The notes under the pieces were generated by a model. It worked only from the letters and a program-made list of their open reading frames with translations. It was not told the DNA's origin and made no database searches. A stretch of 64,000 bases of DNA from CAZHRK01 sp964534555 (GTDB lineage Bacteria; Babelota; Babeliae; Babelales; RVW-14), in assembly GCA_964534555.1 (NCBI GenBank), contig CAZHRK010000001.1, forward strand, positions 1 through 64,000, read 5' to 3'. Below are positions 8,567-17,629 of the stretch, piece by piece (the stretch's first letter is position 1; every line of letters begins with the position of its first letter). The translations under genes were made by a program, and so were the position numbers.

Positions 8567-8632
8567 ATGCTTAAATCCTTGCCGTTGCAACTCCATAATC
8601 ACTAGGGTAATAACAAAATATAAGGAGTGATT

Positions 8633-9949
8633 ATGAGTCTGCTCATCAATACTTTTGCACTAGTAGCGTTACTTTTTAGCGCATTAGAGAGTGCATCACG
8701 CAAACAAAGTCCAGGAACACCGCGCAGCAGTGGAGGAATGCGCTCAGCTAGCATGCGCACATCAAGCGCACCCCGCACCGCGCGAATGCCACGACAACCA
8801 CAACAATCACGCCCAGCCGCGCGAGCACCACAACGCATACAAACAACACGTAAGGCTGCTCCAGCTCGCGTACGCCAAACTAATGCCAGACCAGTACGGC
8901 CTTCAACAAATCGCTCTTCGCCTAAAATAAAGAGCACGCCAAAAACAAGCAGCAAAAACAAAATCAAGGCTCAAGCGCCAAGGAAAATATCAGGCGCAAA
9001 AAGCGCTACAAAAAAAAGCCCAAAGGCCAAAATAGCTTCTCAAGGCAAAAAACAAACTCCAAAAACAAAAGTAAAAAATAAAACCAAGACGGGCGCTAAA
9101 AAAGCTCAATCAGCTGGCAACAAAAAAGGGAAACAACAGAACAAGAAGGCCCAAGCCAAAAAGAAAGACGGCTCTAAAAAACAGACAACTGCCGGCAAAG
9201 CAAAAACAACCGCCGCTGGTCGAGGAGCAAAATCAAAAGTTGTCCCAAGCGCAACACGCTCAGCAGCTGTAGCTCTTGGTGTTAGTGTTGCAGCAGGAGG
9301 AGTCGCTGCCGCTGTTGTTGTAAGTAGTGCACCAAGCGTTCATTACTTCCACCCTGCAGCACCATTTTGGGGACCTCGATCATTTGTTGTTTCATACGGA
9401 TGCTACTGGTACCCGCGTTATGGCATATGGTTTTATGAGCCATGGGGATGTTGGTACTATCCATGGTTTAGCTGCTGGTATTTCCCTGCATACAGCTGCT
9501 GGTATTACCCGGTTTGGGGATACTCTGTAGCGTATTACAGCAAGCCTTCAACACGTTATATCGTTGTTGATAATCATGATAAATCTGAACTGTGGGCAGC
9601 TGTGTATAAAAAAGAGCGCGATCAACTTGTCATGGTTGAAGCAGCGCGAAAAGTCGGACGCAAAAAACAGATGAAACTCTTTCTCAAAGACAGAGATCAT
9701 GATGATGTGGTTGTAATAGCAAAATCAGAGGCAGATTTAACAACATCACTTCCTGCTGAAGGAAACGACAAAGTTACAATCATTAAGCAATCAGATAAAA
9801 AATCAAAGAAAGATGCATCACAGAAAAAAATCTCAGATCCTGATGAAAAACAAATAGCAGCATTTAGAGAAAAAATTATGACAGAGGGATCATCACTCCC
9901 TGCACCACAAGAAAGCTCAGAAGAAAAAACATCTGACGCTTCTAAGTAA
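8633..9949 (+). CDS. Exported lysine-rich protein with a Trp/Tyr/Cys patch
   Basis: Not recognised as a known family. About 438 residues in four parts: a signal peptide (MSLLINTFALVALLFSALESA); an Arg/Ser/Pro then Lys/Ala-rich, histone-H1-like segment to about residue 205; a small hydrophobic Ala/Val segment (about 212-232) that may span the membrane; an aromatic patch (about 236-302) with repeated CWY[YF]P units such as GCWYYPWFSCWYFPAYSCWYYP. A charged C-terminal tail follows. AAGGAG lies 5 nt before the ATG at 8633. A possible promoter is TTGCAA, 17 bp, TAATAA at 8585-8613. The polybasic part could bind nucleic acid or acidic envelope polymers. Both the function and the membrane segment are inference. 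Confidence 0.7.
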   Translation: MSLLINTFALVALLFSALESASRKQSPGTPRSSGGMRSASMRTSSAPRTARMPRQPQQSRPAARAPQRIQTTRKAAPARVRQTNARPVRPSTNRSSPKIKSTPKTSSKNKIKAQAPRKISGAKSATKKSPKAKIASQGKKQTPKTKVKNKTKTGAKKAQSAGNKKGKQQNKKAQAKKKDGSKKQTTAGKAKTTAAGRGAKSKVVPSATRSAAVALGVSVAAGGVAAAVVVSSAPSVHYFHPAAPFWGPRSFVVSYGCYWYPRYGIWFYEPWGCWYYPWFSCWYFPAYSCWYYPVWGYSVAYYSKPSTRYIVVDNHDKSELWAAVYKKERDQLVMVEAARKVGRKKQMKLFLKDRDHDDVVVIAKSEADLTTSLPAEGNDKVTIIKQSDKKSKKDASQKKISDPDEKQIAAFREKIMTEGSSLPAPQESSEEKTSDASK

Positions 9950-9962
9950 CTATCACTCAAAT

Positions 9963-9996
9963 AAAGAGAGGTGCCCAGTACAGGGCGCCTCTCTTT
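9963..9996. terminator. Bidirectional terminator between convergent genes
   Basis: Stem AAAGAGAGGTGCCC (9963-9976) / GGGCGCCTCTCTTT (9983-9996) with a T-G wobble and a 6-nt loop. It serves the gene ending at 9949 and possibly the opposing gene ending at 10017. Confidence 0.85.
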
Positions 9997-10016
9997 TGCT
10001 TTTATATAAGTTATCT

Positions 10017-11036
10017 TTAACCAGCAAGCGTTTCTTGGAGTGAATCACCGCTTGCTTCTCCGTTATCAACTAATGCTTCATCAAGCAGTTGTTCTGTGAG
10101 CTCTTTTATTTCTGCTTCTTTTGTTTTTTCATACACAGTAAACAATGGTCCTGCTGCAATATCAAAAACAATTTTACCATCAACCCCAAAATTAAATGCA
10201 TCAAACCCACCTCGTGCAGCATGGGCAAGCGTATGTGGAATATAAAGCAACCACTTGCCAACGATACTAGAATGAATCTGTGAATGCCCAGGATTTTTTT
10301 CGTAGCTTGCATGATCCTTAAATGACACCTCGACATTACTAATACGTTCATGTGAAGGATATTTACGACCATAATAGCCAAGAACTGGCTGAATAAAATC
10401 ACCAGAAGAATAACAATTAAGAATATTGCCAATAACATTCATAGATGGTCGAAACTGCTTTTGATCTATTGGCACAGCAAGCATATACACCATATCTATA
10501 GGATATTTCTTTTGATGCGGAGCCATGGTTCTTATTGTTGCGATAAGCTCAAGATCATCTACATGATGCGTCGGAAGCGCAAAAAATGATGACGCTGGCT
10601 CATATGGCTTTTCTTGATAACGTTGATACACCAAATCAAGCAGCTGAGTTAATGACAGCTGTGAAAAAGATGTATTTAAATCCTGAAGGCGTGCCGAAAT
10701 CTCAGTACTTGCAACATTAACAATATTACCACCATGACTGTGGGCAATAATGGTAATTTGCTCCTGCACAGGATAACTTAAGATTAGTTTTGCAAGGTTT
10801 TCACCTGCTTTTCTAATCTCAATATCAGTAGGCGTACCAGACCACGAGAATGGCACAACAGTCTGATTAATTTTTTTAGCTTGCTGCTCTACTTCAGCAA
10901 AAAAATGTCCTTGTGCCGACCACCATGTCTTATCGCTTGAAAATGATCCATGAATAATAATAATCACGGGCGTAAGCCAGCACGGAACAAATACAATCAA
11001 GCTTACGAGTAAAGTCTTTAGTGAAAAGTAGCGCAT
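10017..11036 (-). CDS. Exported alpha/beta-hydrolase (lipase/esterase-like)
   Basis: About 339 residues. A hydrophobic N-terminus (about residues 7-24) runs straight into the first strand and oxyanion motif IIIIHGSF. The nucleophile elbow is AHSHGGN, with the Ser at about residue 100. The region from residue 25 to 130 follows the order of lipases and of DUF676-like serine esterases. The acid and catalytic His cannot be fixed with certainty. I chose the ATG at 11036 because AGAGGA precedes it by about 6 nt; an upstream in-frame codon at 11063 would overlap the previous gene. It lies 19 nt downstream of the ankyrin gene on the same strand and is likely co-transcribed, suggesting a shared role outside the cytoplasm. 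Confidence 0.65.
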   Translation of the reverse strand: MRYFSLKTLLVSLIVFVPCWLTPVIIIIHGSFSSDKTWWSAQGHFFAEVEQQAKKINQTVVPFSWSGTPTDIEIRKAGENLAKLILSYPVQEQITIIAHSHGGNIVNVASTEISARLQDLNTSFSQLSLTQLLDLVYQRYQEKPYEPASSFFALPTHHVDDLELIATIRTMAPHQKKYPIDMVYMLAVPIDQKQFRPSMNVIGNILNCYSSGDFIQPVLGYYGRKYPSHERISNVEVSFKDHASYEKNPGHSQIHSSIVGKWLLYIPHTLAHAARGGFDAFNFGVDGKIVFDIAAGPLFTVYEKTKEAEIKELTEQLLDEALVDNGEASGDSLQETLAG

Positions 11037-11055
11037 ACAGATCCTCTGCTTAAGT

Positions 11056-14000
11056 TTAAGCACCTAGCGAAGGATTAAGTGCTTCATGACCAACGTGCGT
11101 TAAGTAATAATCTACAAAATCCTGAAACGATTTCATTAGTTTTTTAAACTCTTTTCCACCAACAAGGGTTTTATTTGTTATGTGGTACTCAACTTGAGCT
11201 AAATATACGCGCTCAAAAGCGTGAAATCTTCGCTCACATGCTTCAAACGTCTCATCAGAAACCACAATCTTTGCAAGAGAAGAAGGCGCTGATGAAGAAC
11301 TTGAGGAACTCGATGCAGCACTTACAGTTGATGCTTTTTTAAGACGACTAAATAAGAATATTTTAATGATATCAAGAACAAACCAACTATCTGTTCTTTC
11401 GTTTTTAATCGCTGAAAAACCACCGATAATAAAAGCAGAAAATGTTTTCATCACCCAACTAAGAGCCATATCATGATTAGTAATAAATGAAGCACAAAAT
11501 GGATTTACTCCTGCTGTCATAAACTCTCTCATCAGGAGGGTTCGAACCTCAAGAGGAATATAGATCTGCTGCATAATAAATGAAAAAACAGAATCAATAA
11601 GATCTATTTCTTTAAAATATGGCGTGCGCGGAATCTTATAGAGCTCAGCTAATTTCCCCGAATCATGATAACGACGAAGCAAATTATTAAATGCATGCAA
11701 GCACGGGGAGTCTTTACGTAATCTTTCTGAGCTCACGTGAGCAAAAATATTTTTGATTAAAAGCCACATAAGCTGATTATCATACATGCTGACATCAGGC
11801 ATTATAGAAACAAGTGCGTTATAAACATCATAAGCACCTGCATCAAGCGCTCGTGAAGCAAGTAATATATTGTCTGCGTTTGGAGCAAGGCAGTCAAAAC
11901 CTTCAACATTCATAAGAACTGAAATGACTTCTTGCTTTCTCTTTGATGATAAAACCTGTGAAGTCAACGTATAATCCGCAAGGTGCCCATTACCATAATT
12001 AATGAAGTTAGCTCGGTCTGAAGGTCGCAATTCATCTATCAGTCGTCTTAAGCGGGCAATATCTTCCTCTTCTATCAGAAGCTCTGCCTCATGCACAAAC
12101 TCAAGCATCCTAACACGAGGCTCATAATCACGTTCAAAACTCTCTTCAAATCGAGTTGCTGCTGAAGCCGCCTGGGTAGCCATAACACGTCGTAGATTTG
12201 TTTTTTCTGAGTCAGAAAAAAAACGTGAAACTCTTGATAGTCTCTTTAAAGATGCTTGGCGAGAATCAGAGTCAGTAATGAGAGCCATTTCATCACTTGA
12301 AATAACTTTTCCATCAAGAATCTTTGCAGACACGCCTTCCCGTAAAAAACCAGAAAGAAGGCCTAGCAACATTGGTTCTGGTGGGAGTGGTTTTTCAAAA
12401 AGCGCCTTAAGCCTGCTCACTGCTTGTGGATAGCTAAATATGCTTTGTACCTTACTAATCACCTCAGGTGAGAAATTGTAATGCTCAAAACCCTCTCGTA
12501 AAATTGTATTAAAAAAATCAGAGTCAAACGCCCTGACTGCAGAGCGAGCAAAAGCCTCGAGCAAATTAATAAAATCAAGCGGCCTGCCATAAGCAATACG
12601 AACACCTGCTGCATGCAGACAGCGTGCGCGCCTAACAATAAGATCAGGAGTAAGGACCCAAAGTGGAAGCTCTAATGTTAAATAAGCATCTTCAGGGCGC
12701 CCAACATTAAAAAGGCTTGCATAAGGAGATCGGCCAAAATGATCATACGCACTTTGATCAGCAATACCATATGAAGAGCGCTGTCTCAAAAGCAATTCTA
12801 GAACTTCTGCATGAGCAGTAATACTCCTTGCATACGATGATGTTACTGGGGCTAGGGTTGCTGATGCGGTACGACCAATCTCATCACGAGTTGCAAAATA
12901 CTGATCACGACGAGCTTGAGGCGCCTCAACAAGAATATGTAATAATGATTTACAGCCTTTTATTTTTGGAGCTGGATCAGTGCCATGCACCACATGAAGA
13001 GATAAAAGTAATCTACAAGACTCTATGCTGCCAGCCATAGCCGCAACATACATTGGGTTTCTACCAAAAACATCTCTACCATTAATATCTACGTTTAATT
13101 CACTAAAAAGACCAATAATTCTATGCGAATTATAATCAGCTGCAACGTGAAGGGGTTGTAAGCCAAAGGTGCCTGAAACAGTTGCTGCGCCAAGACACTC
13201 TGATTCGCTTAATGATCGCAAGCAAAGTGCCAAAAGATCTTCGTATGCGTTACTCGTAGCAAGATAATGAACAAGAGCATAACCATGCTTATCAAGCTCG
13301 GTAATACTTGCGGGTGTAATAAAAGCAGGCAATCGATCATGAGAAGATGCTGTTTTATACCAATTCGTAAGCCTTACAAAAATATGTGATGCCGATGTTG
13401 GAAGATTTATAAAGCGGCTATAGCGTTTATAACAATCAGCAACATCTTTATCTAATGCAAGCTCATCAAGAACATCTGCGCCCATAACAACATTTATCGC
13501 TTGATAGCATGCTTCAGCTTCTTTTGATGGTTTTGAGGTAAGATCGCCTAAGATTTTACGTATTGCGGGTGTAGACAAAAATGGTGCGCTTGCTTCACCT
13601 AGGGGCGCGCCAGCACCACCAACAGCTGCACCGGTCGCTACCTGATCTACTGAAAGCGCTGATGCCACATAGTAAGCACCTGATGAGTGTAAAAAATCAA
13701 AAATCTCTTTTGATGCAGCCTCTGCAAGTCTAATGGCTGTCTCTCCGCGCTTATTTTTTTTGTTCATAAAAGCATCAGATTGCGCGGTCTTTTCAATCGC
13801 AAATCGAACAAAACTTTTTAGCGCAAGGCTATCATTCCGAATAACAGCTTCATGCAATAATGTTTCACCATGAATATTAAGATGCATAATCAAAGAAGGA
13901 TCTTCTGTTAAACTTGCAAGCATAAGCCGCAGATTCCAATCTTTTCGAGCAGCTTCAAAGCGATCTTTGTTTTCTGCTAATGCAACTTTTTTGATATCAG

Positions 14001-15435
14001 CAACAGATACTGCAGAATCCCCTGCTACTGGTGTATCAGCATGAACAACTTTAGGCTCGCTAAGCGCACGCTCAGCAAAAATATCTGATACTTCTACAGC
14101 CCTAGGCTTGTACCCTTTTTTAACGACTGTCCAGTCATCATCACCTTGCAGCGAGCTGTATGATGATTGTGCAGCAGTAGTAATTCCTCGCTTTGCATCT
14201 TTTTTGTCGCGAGCCACTTTTCTTCTTGAATCATGCCCGCGAGTTTTAATCAGCGCACGGCCAAGAGGTTTTAGAGACATTTTACCTTTAGAAACAGCCT
14301 CAGCATAATTTAATGCCTGATGAGCTTTAACAGGCTTCTCAACCACGTCATGTTCAGCATCATCAAGAGTTAAACTGCATAATGCAGCAGATAGCGTTTC
14401 TGCTGGTGGAATTATCACAGGATGATCAAGCGTCAGCGGAGCTTGCGCAGAAGACAAGATACTGCTGATAGCATCACAACGAGCAAGAAAGGCTTGTCTG
14501 ATTGTATCATCTTCGATTAAATCAACATCTTGCCTAATTCTAGCAAGATACGACAGCGCAGATTCTCCTGTTGATAGATGCACAGTGGATGCGCCAAACT
14601 CAAGCAAAACACTGACTAAATCAGGGTGTAATGATTTAATTGCCTCAAAGAGTGGTGTATGGCCATCAATATCTGAGTGGTTAACATAATGCTTTTGCCC
14701 CTCTACAAGCTCATCTGCTGTAAGCTTTCGAGCATGAAGGTGCAGATCAGATTTTTCGCTAAGCTCAGGTTGAACCTTAATATTCAAAATAAGGCTACGG
14801 GCAACTTGCGCAAGAGCTGCTCCATCTTCACGGGGGCCTGCTGAACAAATAAATAAAAGTGGTGTTCGTTGGAATTTATCAAGTGTGTATGCTCGTGCAC
14901 CGTAATCAAGAAGACTCTGCACGAGATACCACTTTTTTCGTATCGTAGCGCAGTGTAAAGGTGATTCGCCGAGATTTCGTGTTGCCTGTAAATCTTTTAT
15001 TAAACCAAAACTAAGGCATGCAGCTTCTCTTCTTGCTGCATGATCAAGAATTACAGACACAGCCCACTCATGCTCAGAAAATCCACTTGCAAAATGAATA
15101 AGCGCAATTTTATCATCTGGATGATCTTCTACAAGAATAGACTCGCCACCACGTGCAAGCAGAGTACGTAACGCTTCAACATCACGACGAGTGATAGCAT
15201 CAAATGCGCCGCGAATCATCTCTTCATGAGTTGCTGGCAGCGCAGCTGAATAACCTAATGGCTGAGATACTGGAATATATCCAATTGTGCCATCTAAAAA
15301 CATAACGGGCTGGGCCAAAATAAGCTGCGGTGCGCCCGCAGAAACAATGCCAGGCACAGCAACACTAGCAGTAAGGTAGAATGGTGAGACTGAAATAACA
15401 ACAACAGTAATAAGAGCCAGAAATCGTCTGAACAT
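11056..15435 (-). CDS. Giant exported ankyrin-repeat protein
   Basis: About 1459 residues with an N-terminal signal peptide (MFRRFLALITVVVISVSPFYL). Ankyrin-type units are visible early (GESPLHCATIRKKWYLVQSL; DGHTPLFEAI), in the middle (HGETLLHEAV; RGETAIRLAE) and again later (GLQPLHVAADYNSHRIIGLF; FGRNPMYVAAM). They are separated by long non-repeat stretches. A serine run (SAASSSSSSSSAPSS) sits near the C-terminus. Ankyrin repeats bind protein partners and are common in proteins that intracellular bacteria send into hosts. The 15435 start is preferred over an in-frame codon at 15486 because a promoter covers 15459-15486 and GAGGG precedes this ATG. Targets are unknown. Confidence 0.8.
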   Translation of the reverse strand: MFRRFLALITVVVISVSPFYLTASVAVPGIVSAGAPQLILAQPVMFLDGTIGYIPVSQPLGYSAALPATHEEMIRGAFDAITRRDVEALRTLLARGGESILVEDHPDDKIALIHFASGFSEHEWAVSVILDHAARREAACLSFGLIKDLQATRNLGESPLHCATIRKKWYLVQSLLDYGARAYTLDKFQRTPLLFICSAGPREDGAALAQVARSLILNIKVQPELSEKSDLHLHARKLTADELVEGQKHYVNHSDIDGHTPLFEAIKSLHPDLVSVLLEFGASTVHLSTGESALSYLARIRQDVDLIEDDTIRQAFLARCDAISSILSSAQAPLTLDHPVIIPPAETLSAALCSLTLDDAEHDVVEKPVKAHQALNYAEAVSKGKMSLKPLGRALIKTRGHDSRRKVARDKKDAKRGITTAAQSSYSSLQGDDDWTVVKKGYKPRAVEVSDIFAERALSEPKVVHADTPVAGDSAVSVADIKKVALAENKDRFEAARKDWNLRLMLASLTEDPSLIMHLNIHGETLLHEAVIRNDSLALKSFVRFAIEKTAQSDAFMNKKNKRGETAIRLAEAASKEIFDFLHSSGAYYVASALSVDQVATGAAVGGAGAPLGEASAPFLSTPAIRKILGDLTSKPSKEAEACYQAINVVMGADVLDELALDKDVADCYKRYSRFINLPTSASHIFVRLTNWYKTASSHDRLPAFITPASITELDKHGYALVHYLATSNAYEDLLALCLRSLSESECLGAATVSGTFGLQPLHVAADYNSHRIIGLFSELNVDINGRDVFGRNPMYVAAMAGSIESCRLLLSLHVVHGTDPAPKIKGCKSLLHILVEAPQARRDQYFATRDEIGRTASATLAPVTSSYARSITAHAEVLELLLRQRSSYGIADQSAYDHFGRSPYASLFNVGRPEDAYLTLELPLWVLTPDLIVRRARCLHAAGVRIAYGRPLDFINLLEAFARSAVRAFDSDFFNTILREGFEHYNFSPEVISKVQSIFSYPQAVSRLKALFEKPLPPEPMLLGLLSGFLREGVSAKILDGKVISSDEMALITDSDSRQASLKRLSRVSRFFSDSEKTNLRRVMATQAASAATRFEESFERDYEPRVRMLEFVHEAELLIEEEDIARLRRLIDELRPSDRANFINYGNGHLADYTLTSQVLSSKRKQEVISVLMNVEGFDCLAPNADNILLASRALDAGAYDVYNALVSIMPDVSMYDNQLMWLLIKNIFAHVSSERLRKDSPCLHAFNNLLRRYHDSGKLAELYKIPRTPYFKEIDLIDSVFSFIMQQIYIPLEVRTLLMREFMTAGVNPFCASFITNHDMALSWVMKTFSAFIIGGFSAIKNERTDSWFVLDIIKIFLFSRLKKASTVSAASSSSSSSSAPSSLAKIVVSDETFEACERRFHAFERVYLAQVEYHITNKTLVGGKEFKKLMKSFQDFVDYYLTHVGHEALNPSLGA

Positions 15436-15458
15436 ATCCCTCAATCCACGTAGCATTA

Positions 15459-15486
15459 GATATAATATTGCCGCGTAGTCTATCAA
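15459..15486 (-). promoter_or_regulatory. Promoter of the ankyrin gene
   Basis: On the minus strand: TTGATA (15486-15481), 16-bp spacer, TATATC (15464-15459). The predicted transcript starts near 15452, only some 17 nt before the chosen ATG. Confidence 0.5.
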
Positions 15487-15511
15487 AATAAAAACTTATA
15501 GCACGTATAAA

Positions 15512-16354
15512 TTAAAAGATTTCTGGTCGATCGTGAGATTTAATCCATTGATCAAGTTGAATTGTGTATGAAAGCAATGATTCAAGCTGTGATAAACGCA
15601 CAGAATTAGGACCATCAGAAAGCGCCTGATCAGGGTTTTCATGCACTTCCATAAAAATACCAGCTATTGCCTGGCTCACGGCTGCATTTAAAAGGTGTGG
15701 CACTAATGAGCGGTCACCACCAGATGAATGCCCCAGCGCGTTGGGTTTTTGCACCGCATGCGTTGCATCAAACACAACAGGGAGGCCTGTTTTTTTCATG
15801 ATAGGAAAACTCAACGGATCAACAATAAGGGTATTGTACCCAAATGTATACCCACGCTCACACAGCCATACATGCTGGTTTCCTGTAGATAAAACTTTAT
15901 CCGCAGCCTGCTTCATATTTTCAGGTGCATAAAACTGCCCCTTTTTTATATTTACAGGTTTGCCGGTGGCACCAGCAGCAATCAAAAGATCTGTCTGTCT
16001 GCACAGCATCGCAGGAATCTGTAGCACATCAACGACCGCGGCAGCAGGCTCTGCTTGCCATGATTCATGAATATCGGTAATAACAGGCACAGCAAAGTCA
16101 TGCTTAATTCGCTCAAGGATTTTGAGCCCTTGGTCAAATCCAACGCCACGAAATCCATGGACAGAGGTTCTGTTTGCTTTATCAAAAGAAGTCTTAAAAA
16201 TAAGATTGAATCGTAATTTTTCTGAAAGCTCTTTGAGCTTTTCTGCATGAAAAAGAGCACTCGCTTCATGTTCTAGTACGCAGGGCCCCAAAATAAAAAA
16301 CAGCGGCTTTTCATTTGAAACTTCTGTTAACCAAACATGCTGAGTGCTCTTCAT
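15512..16354 (-). CDS. kdsA: 3-deoxy-8-phosphooctulonate synthase (Kdo-8-phosphate synthase)
   Basis: Condenses phosphoenolpyruvate with arabinose 5-phosphate to Kdo 8-phosphate, the first committed step to the Kdo of lipopolysaccharide inner core. The 280 residues are full length. Family motifs are intact: ILGPCVLE, FKTSFDKANRTS, GFRGVGFDQGL, TDIHES, LQIPAMLCRQTDLL, VNIKKGQFYAPE, FDATHAVQKPN and the final GIFMEVHENPDQALSDGPN. It is the last gene of an efp-nusB-kdsA set on the minus strand, 9 nt after nusB. Together with lpxD, a kdsC-like gene and an lptC-like gene in this window, it shows an LPS-type outer membrane. Confidence 0.97.
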   Translation of the reverse strand: MKSTQHVWLTEVSNEKPLFFILGPCVLEHEASALFHAEKLKELSEKLRFNLIFKTSFDKANRTSVHGFRGVGFDQGLKILERIKHDFAVPVITDIHESWQAEPAAAVVDVLQIPAMLCRQTDLLIAAGATGKPVNIKKGQFYAPENMKQAADKVLSTGNQHVWLCERGYTFGYNTLIVDPLSFPIMKKTGLPVVFDATHAVQKPNALGHSSGGDRSLVPHLLNAAVSQAIAGIFMEVHENPDQALSDGPNSVRLSQLESLLSYTIQLDQWIKSHDRPEIF

Positions 16355-16363
16355 ATAATCTCT

Positions 16364-16924
16364 CTAACTTGCAACTGGCGGTTCTGAATATTTTTTTGCA
16401 ACTTCGTCCAGAATACCATTTACAAATTTATATGCATCTTTTTCGGCAAACTCTTTTGAGAGTTCAACTGCTTCGTTGATAACAATCGAAGGAATCGCAC
16501 CCTCTTGTTCAAGCTCCCAAACAGCAAGATACAAAATAAGCTTAGTCACAACACCAAGTCGCTCAAGGCTCCAGTTTTTCAAAAACGGCTTGAGCTCTTC
16601 GTCATAGCGAGCATGATTCTGAATAACACCATCAACTGATTTGCGAGGGTAGCTATCCATAGGAATCACCAGGCCATACTCTTGTTCATATTGGTGCAAC
16701 AAGCCTTCAAGCGAGCGTGTAAACTCTGAGCGCTCTATCGCATACAAAAGGTACAAGCCAACGCGTCTTTCATCTCTACGAGAAGAAAGCTTAAGCAACT
16801 TGCCCAGATCAACCTCTTGATCTTCTCTGTCTTCTTGCGCGTGCTGCTCAGCAATCTCTTGATCAAGAAGATCATCAATTGGTGTTAGGTCTAAATCGTG
16901 AGGTTTTTTTTGATCATCCATCAT
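16364..16924 (-). CDS. nusB: Transcription antitermination factor NusB
   Basis: RNA-binding partner of NusE (S10) in ribosomal-RNA antitermination. About 187 residues. The NusB fold runs from about residue 48 (SSRRDERRVGLYLLYAIE) to the C-terminal IPSIVINEAVELSKEFAEKD and YKFVNGILDEVAKK, which is diagnostic. An acidic N-terminal extension of about 45 residues precedes it, longer than usual. I chose the ATG at 16924, just after the efp stop; an in-frame start at 17026 would lie inside efp. Translation is probably coupled to efp. Confidence 0.93.
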   Translation of the reverse strand: MMDDQKKPHDLDLTPIDDLLDQEIAEQHAQEDREDQEVDLGKLLKLSSRRDERRVGLYLLYAIERSEFTRSLEGLLHQYEQEYGLVIPMDSYPRKSVDGVIQNHARYDEELKPFLKNWSLERLGVVTKLILYLAVWELEQEGAIPSIVINEAVELSKEFAEKDAYKFVNGILDEVAKKYSEPPVAS

Positions 16925-16928
16925 ATAT

Positions 16929-17486
16929 CTATTCTTTGCCCAAATACTTGTCTTCGCGTGTATCAACTTTAACTTTGTTGCCTTCAGCGATAAAAAGAGG
17001 AACCTGAATTGTAACGCCAGTTTCAAGTTTTGCTGGCTTGCTGCCGCCTTGCGCTGTGTTACCTTTTACGCCAGGAATGGTTTCAACAACCTCAAGAACC
17101 ATGTGATTAGGTGCTTCAACCATGATTGGCTTGCCTTTAAAAATAACAACGTTATAAACGGTGCCATCTTTAAGATAATTTTTTACCTGTGCAATTTGAT
17201 CTTCGCTGAACGCTGATTGTTCATAGCTTTCTTGATCCATGAAGTTATACAAGCCATCAAAATAGATATAGCTCATTTGCTTGAATTCAAGATCTGGCTC
17301 TGGAAATTTTTCTTCTGAGCGAAATGTTTCTTCCAAAATTCTGCCTGTGATCATATTTTTCATGCGGGTAACAATAAATGTACCGCCTTTACCAGGCTTA
17401 ACGGATTGATAATCAACCACAAGCCATGGCTCATTATTCCACAGAATTTTTGTTGAACCTTTACGGAAATCGGATGTACTTATCAC
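16929..17486 (-). CDS. efp: Translation elongation factor P
   Basis: Relieves ribosome stalling at polyproline stretches by binding between the P and E sites. The 185 residues cover the three beta-barrel domains. The tip motif KPGKGG holds the lysine (Lys33) that EpmA/EpmB modify in enterobacteria. The C-terminal domain (VQVPLFI-like strand and KVDTREDKYLGKE) is normal. No modification enzyme gene is in this window. A promoter is visible 103 nt upstream, and nusB and kdsA follow closely. Confidence 0.97.
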   Translation of the reverse strand: MISTSDFRKGSTKILWNNEPWLVVDYQSVKPGKGGTFIVTRMKNMITGRILEETFRSEEKFPEPDLEFKQMSYIYFDGLYNFMDQESYEQSAFSEDQIAQVKNYLKDGTVYNVVIFKGKPIMVEAPNHMVLEVVETIPGVKGNTAQGGSKPAKLETGVTIQVPLFIAEGNKVKVDTREDKYLGKE

Positions 17487-17588
17487 TGGAACCTCATCAT
17501 AATAAGCACGCCAAGACAGATAGTTGAGCTAGAGCAGCCAAAAGGCGTACAGGTTTAAACTAAAACATTGATTCAGACAAGTTTGGGG

Positions 17589-17617
17589 AGTATATCAGAA
17601 AGATCTTGGTTGTTCAA
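17589..17617 (-). promoter_or_regulatory. Promoter of the efp-nusB-kdsA operon
   Basis: On the minus strand: TTGAAC (17617-17612), 17-bp spacer, TATACT (17594-17589). It lies just behind the pth stop codon, leaving an efp leader of about 95 nt. Confidence 0.65.
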
Positions 17618-17629
17618 AAAAAGCTCTAA

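Noticed and set aside
8602..8967. Antisense frame with a hydrophobic start opposite the lysine-rich gene
   Set aside because: Mirror of the biased sequence of the sense gene; no family signal; lies over the ribosome site and leader of that gene.
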